Positions 16,743 through 26,451 of a stretch of DNA of 64,000 bases are shown piece after piece. Source of the stretch: Candidatus Gastranaerophilales bacterium (GTDB taxonomy: Bacteria; Cyanobacteriota; Vampirovibrionia; Gastranaerophilales; Gastranaerophilaceae); the NCBI GenBank assembly GCA_910587815.1, contig CAJUNK010000010.1, forward strand, positions 33,192 through 97,191, given 5' to 3'. The translations under genes were made by a program, and so were the position numbers. Below the pieces are notes generated by a model. It had not been told where the DNA came from. It made no database searches and saw only the letters and a list, made by a program, of their open reading frames with translations. Positions within the stretch are counted from its first letter, which is position 1, and each line of letters starts with the position of its first letter.

Positions 16743-18167
16743 CTACCCAAACTTCCTTGGATTTATTTTGTTTATCCAATTCTTTTCTATATTCTCTAAA
16801 CTAATTCCTTTTGTTTCAGGCACCATAAAATAAATATAAATTAAACAGCAAAATGCAATGGTGCCGTATAAATAAAACGTATGCGCCTCGCCAATTTTAT
16901 TTATCAAAGGAAGAAAACTCAATGTTACGGTAAAATTGAATAAAAAATTAGACATTGTGGATATGCTCATTCCAAGGCCTCTAAATTTCAGAGGAAAAAT
17001 TTCAGATACTAAAAGCAAAATGATGGGACCAAGAGAAAAAGAAAAAAATGCAATATAAAATAGTGCAGAAAACAAAGATACCCATTTTAAATTTGCTCCA
17101 AGTGCTTCTCCAAATTGAAAAGCAGAACCCAAGACAAAAAGACAAATTCCCATCCCGATAAGCCCTGCGTATAATAAAGGTTTTCTTCCTGTCTTATCGG
17201 ATAAAAATATTGCAATAAATGTCATAAGACAATTTACAACCCCAATTCCAATCGTTGCATAAATTGCGGTTGCATTTGTGCTGAATCCTGTAAGTTTTAA
17301 AATTGTGGGGGCATAATAAATTATTGTATTAATTCCTGTCCACTGCTGACAGAACATAAGGCCAATACCCAATAATAATGGTGCTATCATCCATTTTTTA
17401 AATTCAAACTTTTTATTTTTGCTCTGGTTTTCTTTATCCAATATGCTTTTTATTTCATTAATTTCAAAATCTGCATCAATATTTGGTTCTATCAGTTTAA
17501 AAACCTTTTTAGCTTCATCAATTTTTCCTGCCTGAACAAGCCATCTTGGCGTATCAGACATAAACATCATTCCAACTCCTAAAATTATTGCAGGCAAAAT
17601 TCCTGCTAAAAGCATAAATCTCCAGCCGTATTCAACATTGCTAAATCCTGCATTTATTAAATAAGAAAATAATATTCCAAGTGTTATTGCAAGTTGAAAC
17701 AGTGAAACCAGCATCCCCCTTATTTTTTCAGGTGAAATTTCAGATAAATATAATGGAACCGCAAATGTTACAATCCCTATTGCAAGCCCTACGATAAATC
17801 TTGATGCAATTAAGCTTGTAATATCGGGCGCAATAGCGCAGATTATTGAACCTATGAAAAATAAAACAGCAGTAAAAATTAATATTTTTTTTCTTCCGAA
17901 AATATCTGCCAGTCTTCCATTTGAAATAGCCCCAATTGTAGCACCAACAAGTGTGGATGAAACTAAAATTCCCTGCATATAATCATTTAGATTCCATTCG
18001 TCTTTAATAAATAAAAGCGCGCCCGAAATTACCCCTGTATCAAACCCGGATAAAAGCCCGCCAAGTGCTACAATAAAAGCTACTAAATATAAAAGGGGGC
18101 TGTATTTGTCTTTTGGTGTTTGGTTTTCAAGGCTAGATTTCTGCGCTTCCATAGATATTTTCTCCAA
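16743..18167 (-). CDS. Sugar:proton symporter, MFS sugar-porter family
   Basis: The 474-residue protein has twelve predicted membrane segments and the sugar-porter signatures: GFDTGVISGALLF in helix 1, GRLADIFGRKK in the loop between helices 2 and 3, RFIVGLAIGI, PLYLSEISPEKIRG after helix 4, QQWTGINTIIYYAP in helix 7, DKTGRKPLL and PETKG at the C-terminus. These define XylE/GalP/GlcP-like importers of glucose, xylose, galactose or arabinose; the sugar cannot be read from sequence. Its N-terminus overlaps the acpS end by 35 bp if the first ATG is used; an internal Met four codons later is possible. Confidence 0.93.
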   Translation of the reverse strand: MEKISMEAQKSSLENQTPKDKYSPLLYLVAFIVALGGLLSGFDTGVISGALLFIKDEWNLNDYMQGILVSSTLVGATIGAISNGRLADIFGRKKILIFTAVLFFIGSIICAIAPDITSLIASRFIVGLAIGIVTFAVPLYLSEISPEKIRGMLVSLFQLAITLGILFSYLINAGFSNVEYGWRFMLLAGILPAIILGVGMMFMSDTPRWLVQAGKIDEAKKVFKLIEPNIDADFEINEIKSILDKENQSKNKKFEFKKWMIAPLLLGIGLMFCQQWTGINTIIYYAPTILKLTGFSTNATAIYATIGIGVVNCLMTFIAIFLSDKTGRKPLLYAGLIGMGICLFVLGSAFQFGEALGANLKWVSLFSALFYIAFFSFSLGPIILLLVSEIFPLKFRGLGMSISTMSNFLFNFTVTLSFLPLINKIGEAHTFYLYGTIAFCCLIYIYFMVPETKGISLENIEKNWINKINPRKFG

Positions 18168-18558
18168 GATAATTTATTGGCATACGTTTTTTGTGTGCTA
18201 ATGCATAACAAATAGCATTTGTACGGTTATGAGATAATGATATTTTTATTTCAATTTTGCTTGCTAAGCCTGGATTTAAAATTTTAATTTCAGGGGCTCC
18301 ATTTTTTTGGTGAATGACTTCAAAATCTGCATAGCTAACAGCTTCATACCCAAACGAACATACAGCCTTCAGGCATGCTTCTTTAGCGCAGTATCTTGCA
18401 GCCAAATGTGAAGCATAATTTTTTTTAGAAAAGCAATATTCAATTTCATCTTTGGTAAAAATCCTTAAAACAAAAGGATTTTGTTTATTATCGTATTTTT
18501 TAAATCTTTCAATTTCTTCAATATCGGTGCCAAGCCCTAAAGTATCAAAATCTTCCAT
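18133..18558 (-). CDS. acpS: Holo-acyl-carrier-protein synthase
   Basis: AcpS transfers phosphopantetheine from CoA to the serine of AcpP. The 141-residue protein has GLGTDIEEIERFKK near the start (magnesium-binding Asp), FTKDEIEYC, and HLAARYCAKEACLKAV, the second metal/CoA motif, then KISLSHNRTNAIC. Length is slightly above the usual ~120. It is the first gene of the acpS-transporter-TerC unit; AcpP itself is at 8721-8954. Confidence 0.93.
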   Translation of the reverse strand: MEDFDTLGLGTDIEEIERFKKYDNKQNPFVLRIFTKDEIEYCFSKKNYASHLAARYCAKEACLKAVCSFGYEAVSYADFEVIHQKNGAPEIKILNPGLASKIEIKISLSHNRTNAICYALAHKKRMPINYLGENIYGSAEI

Positions 18559-18671
18559 ATTTGCCCCAAAATACCAATGTAAAATTTATTAAGTATAGTT
18601 TACATTATTTTACAAAATGAAGCAATAGCAAGCAGTTTTAAAGTTATTTGTGTCAGAATTTTAAAATAAAA

Positions 18672-20237
18672 TTAAAAAGAATCTATAATAGCTTGAACCA
18701 GCGAATTTGTTAATTTGTCTTTATAGTCTTCTGATTTTATGTTCTTTAAATCGCTAAAATAGCTTATGGTTCCGCATTCAACCAATACTGCATTGTTAAT
18801 TTTACATTCATCCGAGGTTGCAGTTCTTGTAACCTGAAGATTTTTTTCAATAGGCTGATTGTGTATAAAATTAATGCCAGCTTTTTCCATTGAATTATAT
18901 ATATTGCATGCAAAAGGACGGGATGACTTGTTGCCTTGATAGAAGACACTAGTACCTTTTATTGTCTTGTCATCAAATGCATCAAAGTGCAGGCTTATAA
19001 ATGCTGTATTATCAATATTTTGGGCATTTTCTTTTGCAAAATGCACAATTGCGTCAGGTAAAGTATATACTGAACCCTGCAAAATCACGACTTTAGCACC
19101 TTTGTCCAATAATTTTTGTGCAAGAGCTTCTGAATATTCTGCGGTATATTTATATTCTTCATCATCATTGTTAATGGCTCCGCCGTCAAACATCATATTT
19201 TTAGGAGTTACTCCGCCATGTCCTGCATTTATCATTATTGTTTTGCCGGTTAATTCCCCTTTTTTTATAGGAATAAATTCTTGAACATTTGCTGCGGCCA
19301 TAGCATTTAGTTCTGTGGCATCATTGCTTCTTTTAAAACTTTTAAATTTTACAGTGCCGCTTGTTTTTTCTTCTTCTGTTTGTTTGAATGAGATTTTATT
19401 TTCTGTATCCATTGTATCTACAGACTTTTGTGTATTATTATTGATATTTATAATATCATTTCTACCTTGTGCGCTATAGGTTGCAACAAGTTCCTTAAAA
19501 GTTTTATCGCCAATTAAAGATGTTATATCTATCTTTTGATTTGGTTTTATATTATCGGCCTTTTCAATTGATGGATTTGTTTCAAGCAATTCATTAACAT
19601 AGTTTTCAACTTCTTCCCAGCTTATATTGTTGCCTGCAAATATTCTTACAACTGAAGAAAGGGTGTCTTCATCTTTTATTATATATTCGCCATCTTTTAA
19701 AAGTGTTATTTCATTTAAAAAGCTGACATTGATTTTTGTGCCGGGAGCTATTGTGTCATTATTTGTTATATTATTATCATCTGCTATGCGGTTGATACAT
19801 TCTTGAACCGTGCTCCAATCAACATCTTCATCAAGATATTGTCTTGTGATTGAAGCAAGTGTTTCACCTTTTTTAATAGTATATATATTTTCATACTCAT
19901 AATCATCTAAAGAAATAAATTCTTCATCAGATTTAAATTTAGCTTCGGTTTCAGGGCCAATCTTTGTGATCTGTATTATACTCTGTTGTTACATTGTTTT
20001 TAAGTGCATCTTCTTTTTTGGGATTTTCAAGCATTAATAACAATGCAAGCATGGAAGTCAAAAATGCAAGTCCGCCTTTTGCAAGTTCTTTTTTTGGTAT
20101 TATTTTATTTCCTATAAAAATATCATCTTTGTGGCTTATTGTTTTGGGTTTTTATCAAAATCACCTTCAAAAGCAATTGGAGATTGTTTTATGCGCCTGC
20201 AAGTTCTGGCATTATAATCTATATTAGTTACACGCAT
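18672..20237 (-). pseudogene. LysM-LysM-N-acetylmuramoyl-L-alanine amidase, two frameshifts
   Basis: From ATG 20237 (AGGAAA 7 nt upstream) the frame reads 33 codons including SPIAFEGDF (residues 19-27) and stops. One extra A in the AAAAA run just before would carry it on through KTISHKDDIFIGNK and a membrane segment (GGLAFLTSMLALLLML). Near 19972 a second one-base shift is needed, after which the frame stays open to 18672: two LysM domains (YTIKKGETLASI..., YIIKDEDTLSSV...) and an amidase-3 domain with the zinc ligands MINAGHGG, EYSEALAQKL, SLHFDAF and the catalytic VLVECG. The whole would be ~521 aa, a membrane-tethered wall hydrolase. The 305-aa intact frame (18672-19589) lacks a good start. 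Pseudogene, phase variation or sequence error are the options. Confidence 0.75.
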
Positions 20238-20441
20238 TTATATTTCCTTATTTTTAACAGTGTAATAAAAACTGTAAAAAAAATATTTGACAAAACAATA
20301 CCATTTATACTATTTAAACTGCTTGCTTTTTATTTAATTTTTTGTTATTTTATTAATCGGATGAAGCCGATAAAACAAACAATATTTTTTGTTGTTTTTT
20401 AGTGTTAACATATCGGCCTTTAAATAAGATAAAAGGAATTT

Positions 20442-23400
20442 GTGAAGTATAAATTTAATCATAAATATATAAAAGAAAATGCAAAGCCCGGCAGCTGGCG
20501 CAGGGGCTATGAATATTTTCAAAAAAACCAGGTGTCATCTATAGAATTGAAAGATAACGTTGTAAAAGCGCAGGTTAAGGGTAATTTTAAATCTCATTAT
20601 GACGTTGCTTTAAAATTCAATAAAACAAGTGTAAAGCCCACCTGTAGCTGCCCTTTGGATGAACCTTGGTGTAAACACACTGTGGCTGTGGCGCTCACTG
20701 CCTTAAAAAACCACATGTGGGATGAGTTTTTATACGAAAAACACGATATTCCTCCCGTTTTTGAAGATGAAGATTTTCCTATGACGGAAAATCCTAAAGG
20801 TGGATACATTTTTCACTTTAACCCAAAAAGGCGTCAAAATTTCTTCTCTATCCTTGTTATGGATAGGAATACAAAAAGAGTTTTAAGAGATTTAGAAGGG
20901 CCATTGAAGCTCATTCTTGAAGCGCAGAAAAATGACGAAAATTTCATCTTAAATGATGAGCAAAAGCTTGAGGTGATGATGTTTCGGCTTTTGTTAAAAC
21001 AATCAAGACTTGATAAAAAATCGGGATGGTATGATGTTCAGATAAATAAATTTGATGAATTCTTTAAAATGCTCTCAAGGCTTGAAGATGTAATTGATGC
21101 TAAAACCCATAAAAAAATCAATTTTATGGATGAAACCTGGAAATTGTGCCTTGCAGTGAACGTTTCTTATGTTGGAAATGTCTTGTTATCTTTATATTGG
21201 AAGCGCCCAGATGATTCTGAAATATATCCTTTTGAAGAAGTTCGCTATTTTTCTCGTCAATTAAAATGGGGCAGATACAAAGATGTAATCTTCCCAACGG
21301 ATGTTCAGGTTTCAATTTTGCCACAATATCTTACAAAGGCATCATTTACTGATATTAAAGACGCTGAAGGCGGAAAATTTGTCTATGAAGAGTTGCCAAA
21401 GCTCAGAGAAATGATGACAGTTGAACTTTCTGAGGAAATGGAAAAATTGACCTTTGAAAAAAGGCCCCCAATTTGCGTTGTGGAACTTGGCGTAGATTAT
21501 GACCAATCTCTTAAAGCATCTTTGGATTTTGAATATGATGGTGTAAAGGTGCCTTATACCCGTACTCCAAAAAGCCCTTATGTTACTATAAAAGACCCTG
21601 CAAAAGATTTATTATACTGGGTAAAAAGGGATTCAAATTTCGAACAAAAAGCATATCAAATGCTTCTTGCCTGCCGCTTTCACCCCATGCAGACAAATAA
21701 TCTTGCGCTTGAAAAAGAAAATGCCATAGATTTTTATAATTACTATATTCAAAAAGCAGGCGATGGATGGAAATTCATTGAAAAAGATGATATGAGCCTT
21801 TATAAACTGGCATCAAAACAACTGCAATTATGTGCAAACATTGATTTTGCGCCAGATACCACAAATATTTTTGAAATAGAATTATATGGCGATGTGGATG
21901 GAGAACGCATCGAACTTGATAAAATTCAAGAATTAGTATATGAAGGGGCAAAATACTATCAGGTATTAGGAAAAGGCCAGGCCTCAATTCCTGTGGATGA
22001 TGTTTATTCATTATTAAAATCTTTTAATACATACGATGCCTATAGAAATGAAGAAGATAAATTCATTGTTAAAACCTATCGTGCAGGCGTTGTTTCTGAG
22101 ATGGAAAATATGAAGGTGAAATTAAAAATGAGCCGGAAATTTTCAAAATTCTGGAAAGAAATTTCAACCTTTTCAAATATGGAAAACACTCCTCTCCCAA
22201 AAACAACAGTTGCATCTTTACGTGAATATCAATCTAAAGGCTACAGCTGGCTTTGGTTTTTGTATAAATATGGCCTGAATGGCATTTTGGCCGATGATAT
22301 GGGTCTTGGTAAAACTTTACAAACCTTAACATTGCTTCAAAAAGCAAAAGAAAAGGATGGCAAAAAAACATCCCTTGTAATTTGCCCTACATCTATTGTT
22401 TTCAACTGGGAAAATGAAATTGAAAAATTTGCCCCAAATTTAAAGTTTGTAAATCTAACAGGTGTAGATAGAAAATCTAAATTTAAAAATATTTCAAAAT
22501 ATGATATTGCAATTACAAGCTATGCCTTGATTAGACGTGATATTGAAGAATATAAAAAACTTGATTTTAGATACGTTATTTTGGATGAATCTCAAAATAT
22601 TAAAAATTTCCAAAGCCAAACATCAAAATCTGTAAAGATGCTAAATGCAAAACACAAATTAGCACTATCCGGCACCCCTATTGAAAATAAGCTGGAAGAA
22701 CTTTGGAGCGTGTTTGATTTTCTAATGCCAGGATTTCTTTTTGATGCACCGGAATTCAATAATAGATATGTTTATCCAATTATGGAAAAAGAGGATAAAT
22801 CTGTTGAAAGACGCTTAAAATCACAAATCTTCCCGTTTATTTTGCGCCGTATGAAAAGAGACGTTGCAAAAGATTTGCCTGATAAGATTGAATCTGTTGC
22901 ATACTGCGAACTTACACCTGACCAAAAAGATTTATACCTTCAAGTTTTGGATTCTACAAAAGAAGAATTGTTTAAATCTATTGAAACTGTGGGGCTTGAA
23001 AAATCAAGAATGTCAATATTCTCTGCCTTGCTCCGGTTACGGCAAATTTGCTGCCATCCAAGGCTTTATGATACTGAAGGAAAACTTGGTATATCTGATT
23101 CAGGAAAATTTGAACAATTGCAATCTATGCTTGAAGAAATTATCTCCGAAGGCCACAGAATTCTATTGTTCAGTCAGTTTGTGGGAATGCTTGACATCAT
23201 TAAGGCTTGGCTTGAAACAAAGGGCATAAAACATGAATATTTATCCGGCAAAACAAAGGATAGGCAGGCTGTTGTAGAAAGATTTAATACAGATTCTACA
23301 ATTCCAATCTTCCTTGTATCCCTAAAAGCAGGTGGTACGGGCTTAAATTTAACCGGGGCAGATTATGTTATTCACTATGACCCATGGTGGAACCCTGCTG

Positions 23401-23612
23401 TTGAAGACCAGGCAACAGATAGAGCCTATCGTATCGGCCAAACTAAAAAAGTTTTTGTATACCGCCTGATTACAAAAGGCACTGTGGAAGAAAAAATTCA
23501 AAGGTTAAAATCTAAAAAACGTTCTTTGGTGGATTCTGTAATTTCAGTGGATAGAAACATAGCAAAAACTTTGACATATCAGGATATTAAAGATATTTTT
23601 GCCGTGGATTAA
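20442..23612 (+). CDS. SWIM zinc-finger SNF2-family DEAD-like helicase
   Basis: This 1056-residue protein is a bacterial SNF2/Rad54-like ATPase that moves along double-stranded DNA and remodels bound proteins, often RNA polymerase or replication partners. Residues ~65-85 form a SWIM finger (CSCPLDEPWCKHTVAVA). The motor begins near residue 590: LREYQSKGYSWLW, Walker A DDMGLGKTLQT, motif II LDESQNIKN, LSGTPIENKLEELWS; the C-terminal lobe has LLFSQF, SLKAGGTGLNL and DQATDRAYRIGQ. Start is GTG 20442 after AAAAGGA. All motifs are intact. It converges on the calpain-like gene, whose rebuilt stop is 1 bp away. Confidence 0.93.
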   Translation: MKYKFNHKYIKENAKPGSWRRGYEYFQKNQVSSIELKDNVVKAQVKGNFKSHYDVALKFNKTSVKPTCSCPLDEPWCKHTVAVALTALKNHMWDEFLYEKHDIPPVFEDEDFPMTENPKGGYIFHFNPKRRQNFFSILVMDRNTKRVLRDLEGPLKLILEAQKNDENFILNDEQKLEVMMFRLLLKQSRLDKKSGWYDVQINKFDEFFKMLSRLEDVIDAKTHKKINFMDETWKLCLAVNVSYVGNVLLSLYWKRPDDSEIYPFEEVRYFSRQLKWGRYKDVIFPTDVQVSILPQYLTKASFTDIKDAEGGKFVYEELPKLREMMTVELSEEMEKLTFEKRPPICVVELGVDYDQSLKASLDFEYDGVKVPYTRTPKSPYVTIKDPAKDLLYWVKRDSNFEQKAYQMLLACRFHPMQTNNLALEKENAIDFYNYYIQKAGDGWKFIEKDDMSLYKLASKQLQLCANIDFAPDTTNIFEIELYGDVDGERIELDKIQELVYEGAKYYQVLGKGQASIPVDDVYSLLKSFNTYDAYRNEEDKFIVKTYRAGVVSEMENMKVKLKMSRKFSKFWKEISTFSNMENTPLPKTTVASLREYQSKGYSWLWFLYKYGLNGILADDMGLGKTLQTLTLLQKAKEKDGKKTSLVICPTSIVFNWENEIEKFAPNLKFVNLTGVDRKSKFKNISKYDIAITSYALIRRDIEEYKKLDFRYVILDESQNIKNFQSQTSKSVKMLNAKHKLALSGTPIENKLEELWSVFDFLMPGFLFDAPEFNNRYVYPIMEKEDKSVERRLKSQIFPFILRRMKRDVAKDLPDKIESVAYCELTPDQKDLYLQVLDSTKEELFKSIETVGLEKSRMSIFSALLRLRQICCHPRLYDTEGKLGISDSGKFEQLQSMLEEIISEGHRILLFSQFVGMLDIIKAWLETKGIKHEYLSGKTKDRQAVVERFNTDSTIPIFLVSLKAGGTGLNLTGADYVIHYDPWWNPAVEDQATDRAYRIGQTKKVFVYRLITKGTVEEKIQRLKSKKRSLVDSVISVDRNIAKTLTYQDIKDIFAVD

Positions 23613-23613
23613 G

Positions 23614-24903
23614 CTATACTTTTGTAATAAAGGCGTATTGAAAATTATTCAAAATTTTATCCAATTCCATATTGGTGTAAAATGCTGAATTTGAAGCATT
23701 TATAATCCTATATTCAACTCCGCTATCTGTTTTATGTGGTTCAATTTGATAGGCATGATTTGCTTCAAGCTCATTTCCGTTTGGTAAATTGATTTTTTAT
23801 CAGGTGCTGCAATTATAATTGTGTCTTTATCGGCTTCAATTAGGGCATCTAAAAACATTGAATGCATAAAAGGAATCCTTAACGATAATCTTTTTGTGTT
23901 GTTATACCCCAGTTTATAAAACGCATCAGAAACCTTGCTTTTATTATGGTCCCTGTAATAATCTTCGATGCATTTATATTTTGGGTACCAATCTTCTAAA
24001 TTATCATTTATTCCATCAAGTTCTAAAATTTCTTCGCCCTCATTTTCTCTGTCTGAAACCATCTCATGGCCATAAAGGTGCTCCAGCATCTGTATTCCTT
24101 TGCATCCCGTTGAAAGTCTTATAACATCTGTATCTTCATTAAGTTCACAATTTTTAAAGAATAATTCATTGTTCCCGTTTGGAAATTTAACATACGCCAT
24201 CTTTACTTTCCACAAAGGCTGAAAGAATATTATGCTTTGCTTTTGGGTGCTTAAATATTGCATTTAGCGAAGATAATAAAAAGCAATCACCAGAAAACCC
24301 TTGTGTAATCATATATCTTTGCGCAAGCGGAAATAATTTTAAATATGTTTTTGGGCTTATTTTTAATTCTTTTATGGTGACTTCATCTGTTTTTATTTTT
24401 GCAAAATCGCTATCTTTTGTTTTGAAGACCTCCCCTTTTTTAGCAAATTCCAACGCTTCATCGTCATTTTTAAATTCTGGAATAAAATCCTTGCCGCACA
24501 TTTTAATTTTATTTAAATCATCTGTTAATTTTGAATTTATGCCGCCATTGGTGAGGATGGAGTATAAAATATTCTCTGATAAACCATTTTCGCTTATAAA
24601 ATCTATTATTTGTTTTAAATTTTTAGCATTTTCATCCTCACAGCACAGCATTTGCACTGTATTTGTAAGGTATGGAAACATTCTTTCATCATCTGTTTGC
24701 GGCAATTTTTTGTGTAAATATTCAAGCGCATCTTTTGGAAAACGTATTGCATCAGATTTTGTATAAAAATTCTGTTGCTCTTCATTTGCTGCCTTATTGC
24801 CATTTTCTTGTTTATAATTTCCATTGAAATTTATTAAATTATTTTTAAGATTTATGCTATGAAAATTCTTTACAGAGCTTAAATTTTGGCCAAAATTCAA
24901 CAT
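23614..24903 (-). pseudogene. Calpain-like cysteine protease, two frameshifts
   Basis: The frame 24187-24903 (238 aa) ends with TQGFSGDCFLLSSLNAI, the calpain-family active-site cysteine motif (QGxxGDCxLLSSL). It breaks at DGVC, and a one-base shift near 24190 continues in 23700-24263 as YVKFPNGNNELFFKN, GIQMLEHLYGHEM. A second break at the six-A run 23793-23798 (T-run on plus) hides the tail; with one more A it reads INLPNGNELEANHAYQIEP, giving the catalytic histidine (NHAY), and VEYRIINASN, then a stop at 23614-23616. The rebuilt protein is ~430 aa. INFNGN at residues 24-29 is the shared N-terminal motif. No Sec signal. Calpain-like proteases are uncommon in bacteria and sometimes secreted. 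Confidence 0.7.
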
Positions 24904-24982
24904 ACACTTTTCCCTTTAAAAGAATTATTTTGCAAAGCTATAAAAACGGTGCCTTTACAAAAATTGCCTAAAGATTTTAGGT

Positions 24983-26095
24983 TTAAATTTTTGTATTAAA
25001 TTTTTCTGCAACCGCTTTTCTTAACGGTGTTTGCGGTTCTTCATCCAAAGCATTTGAAAATAATTCATAAACATGGCCTGATGTGGCCGCTAAATCTGCC
25101 CTTGCTATAATAAGCGCCATTTTATAATCATTTGGGTTTGTATAATCTTTAATTATCTGCTTTGCAGCTTCTTTCTTATCCTCAGTATTATTGTAATATT
25201 GCAGCCATTGATGATTTTTTACGCCATCTAAAATTCTTGTTTTTAAATGCGGCTTTAAATCGAATTTTTGAATGAATCTATCGGTTAATTTATATGATTT
25301 ATAAGGGTGTTCATAGTCTCGTTTGGTCTCTTTTTTTCCTATATCATGCAAAATTGCCGTCATTTTTAGCACAAATTTATCTTCTTCATCTAATTTTTGA
25401 TATTCAGGGTTATTCATTAATTTTGCAAGCACAAGCAGGGAGTGAATATCAACACTATAAGTGTGACTTTTGTGCTGTTTTTTGCCCATAACGTTTACAA
25501 ATTCAGGCATTCCTTTTATTAAAGTGTTCAAAGCCCTGTCTAAATCATCATTTCCAGTGTTTACCTTATTTTGATATAAAAATTTGTGGCATTCGTTGTA
25601 AATTTGGCTTTCTGTTCTGCTTTTTGAATTTAATTCTGAAATATCTATAATTCCGTCATAGCCTATCATTTTACCTGTAAAATCTTGATACAAAGGTTCT
25701 ATTTTTAATTTTTCTAAAATCTCCCTTTTTCTTGTGTGGCTTGCTTTTGAAAGCATTTTATCTAAATTTGCAATAAAATCTTTTCTTGAATATTTTAATG
25801 CAATTCCATCTTTTTTAAATGATGCTATTATATCTTCGTTGTTTCTTATTCCATTCTCAAAATCTGAAAAACCGCTTTCTGATGGCGTTTTATATATTTC
25901 ATTAATAAATTTTTCTCTGCCTGGCCTTATGTATGTGCTTCTTATAAAAACATCTAGAATACCACCAGATACAGTATTTCCAAGTTTTGAAGCGTATTTT
26001 TTATCATAAATTTTATCTGCATGCCTTGTTTTGTCTGGATGTTTTGATTCATTAGTGTGTCTTGTGCCAAAATTTATTTGAATTTTTGATAACAT
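24983..26095 (-). CDS. HD-domain phosphohydrolase-like protein, F-x-G motif N-terminus
   Basis: The 370-residue protein starts MLSKIQINFGTRH, with NFG at residues 8-10 like other accessory proteins here. Around residues 215-290 it has HTYSVDIHSLLVL, TAILHDIGKKE and YEHPYKSYKLTD, an HD metal-binding domain (His...HisAsp...), most like the HD part of CCA-adding/poly(A) polymerases or cyclic-nucleotide phosphodiesterases. The N-terminal 200 residues are unfamiliar and basic. No signal peptide. It lies just upstream of the calpain-like gene on the same strand (79-bp gap), so they may be cotranscribed. Substrate unknown. Confidence 0.75.
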   Translation of the reverse strand: MLSKIQINFGTRHTNESKHPDKTRHADKIYDKKYASKLGNTVSGGILDVFIRSTYIRPGREKFINEIYKTPSESGFSDFENGIRNNEDIIASFKKDGIALKYSRKDFIANLDKMLSKASHTRKREILEKLKIEPLYQDFTGKMIGYDGIIDISELNSKSRTESQIYNECHKFLYQNKVNTGNDDLDRALNTLIKGMPEFVNVMGKKQHKSHTYSVDIHSLLVLAKLMNNPEYQKLDEEDKFVLKMTAILHDIGKKETKRDYEHPYKSYKLTDRFIQKFDLKPHLKTRILDGVKNHQWLQYYNNTEDKKEAAKQIIKDYTNPNDYKMALIIARADLAATSGHVYELFSNALDEEPQTPLRKAVAEKFNTKI

Positions 26096-26451
26096 AATTT
26101 TCCTTAATTTTAAGCAATTTTAAAAAACCGAAAATAAATTAATTTTGCTTTTTGTTTTTTATTTGTATCATATTTTCCTATAATTTTACGCTGCACTTAT
26201 TTTTTTGCAATAAATGCTTGTGCTGCAAAGCTTTTAAGGATATTGATATGTTTAAAGTATTGATTGATATAGCTTTTCAGTCTTTTTAAAACCCTAAAAC
26301 CTTTTGTGGATTTGATAATTATGTTTTTTAATACTTTTTTTATGCAAAATGGCCTAAAATCCTTGTATAGCAAGGTTTTTACACGTAAATGTACTAAAAT
26401 CTGCACAAAATAAGGATTGTTTATTTTAAAACAGTAACGCGAAAGGATTTT
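26096..26451. other. 356-bp AT-rich intergenic region
   Basis: No supported gene. A short frame at 26197-26406 on the minus strand is Lys/Ile-rich without ribosome site or family features and was not called. The only structure seen is the hairpin at 26361-26375 downstream of dnaE. Confidence 0.6.
26356..26380 (-). terminator. Possible dnaE terminator
   Basis: CCTTG (26361-26365) pairs with CAAGG (26371-26375). Read on the minus strand the stem is followed by ATTTTAGG; on the plus strand it is followed by five T. It lies about 75 bp beyond the dnaE stop, so it may stop dnaE transcripts. Confidence 0.45.

Noticed and set aside
26197..26406. 69-aa minus-strand open frame
   Set aside because: Basic, low-complexity translation of AT-rich intergenic DNA, no ribosome site or recognisable features.
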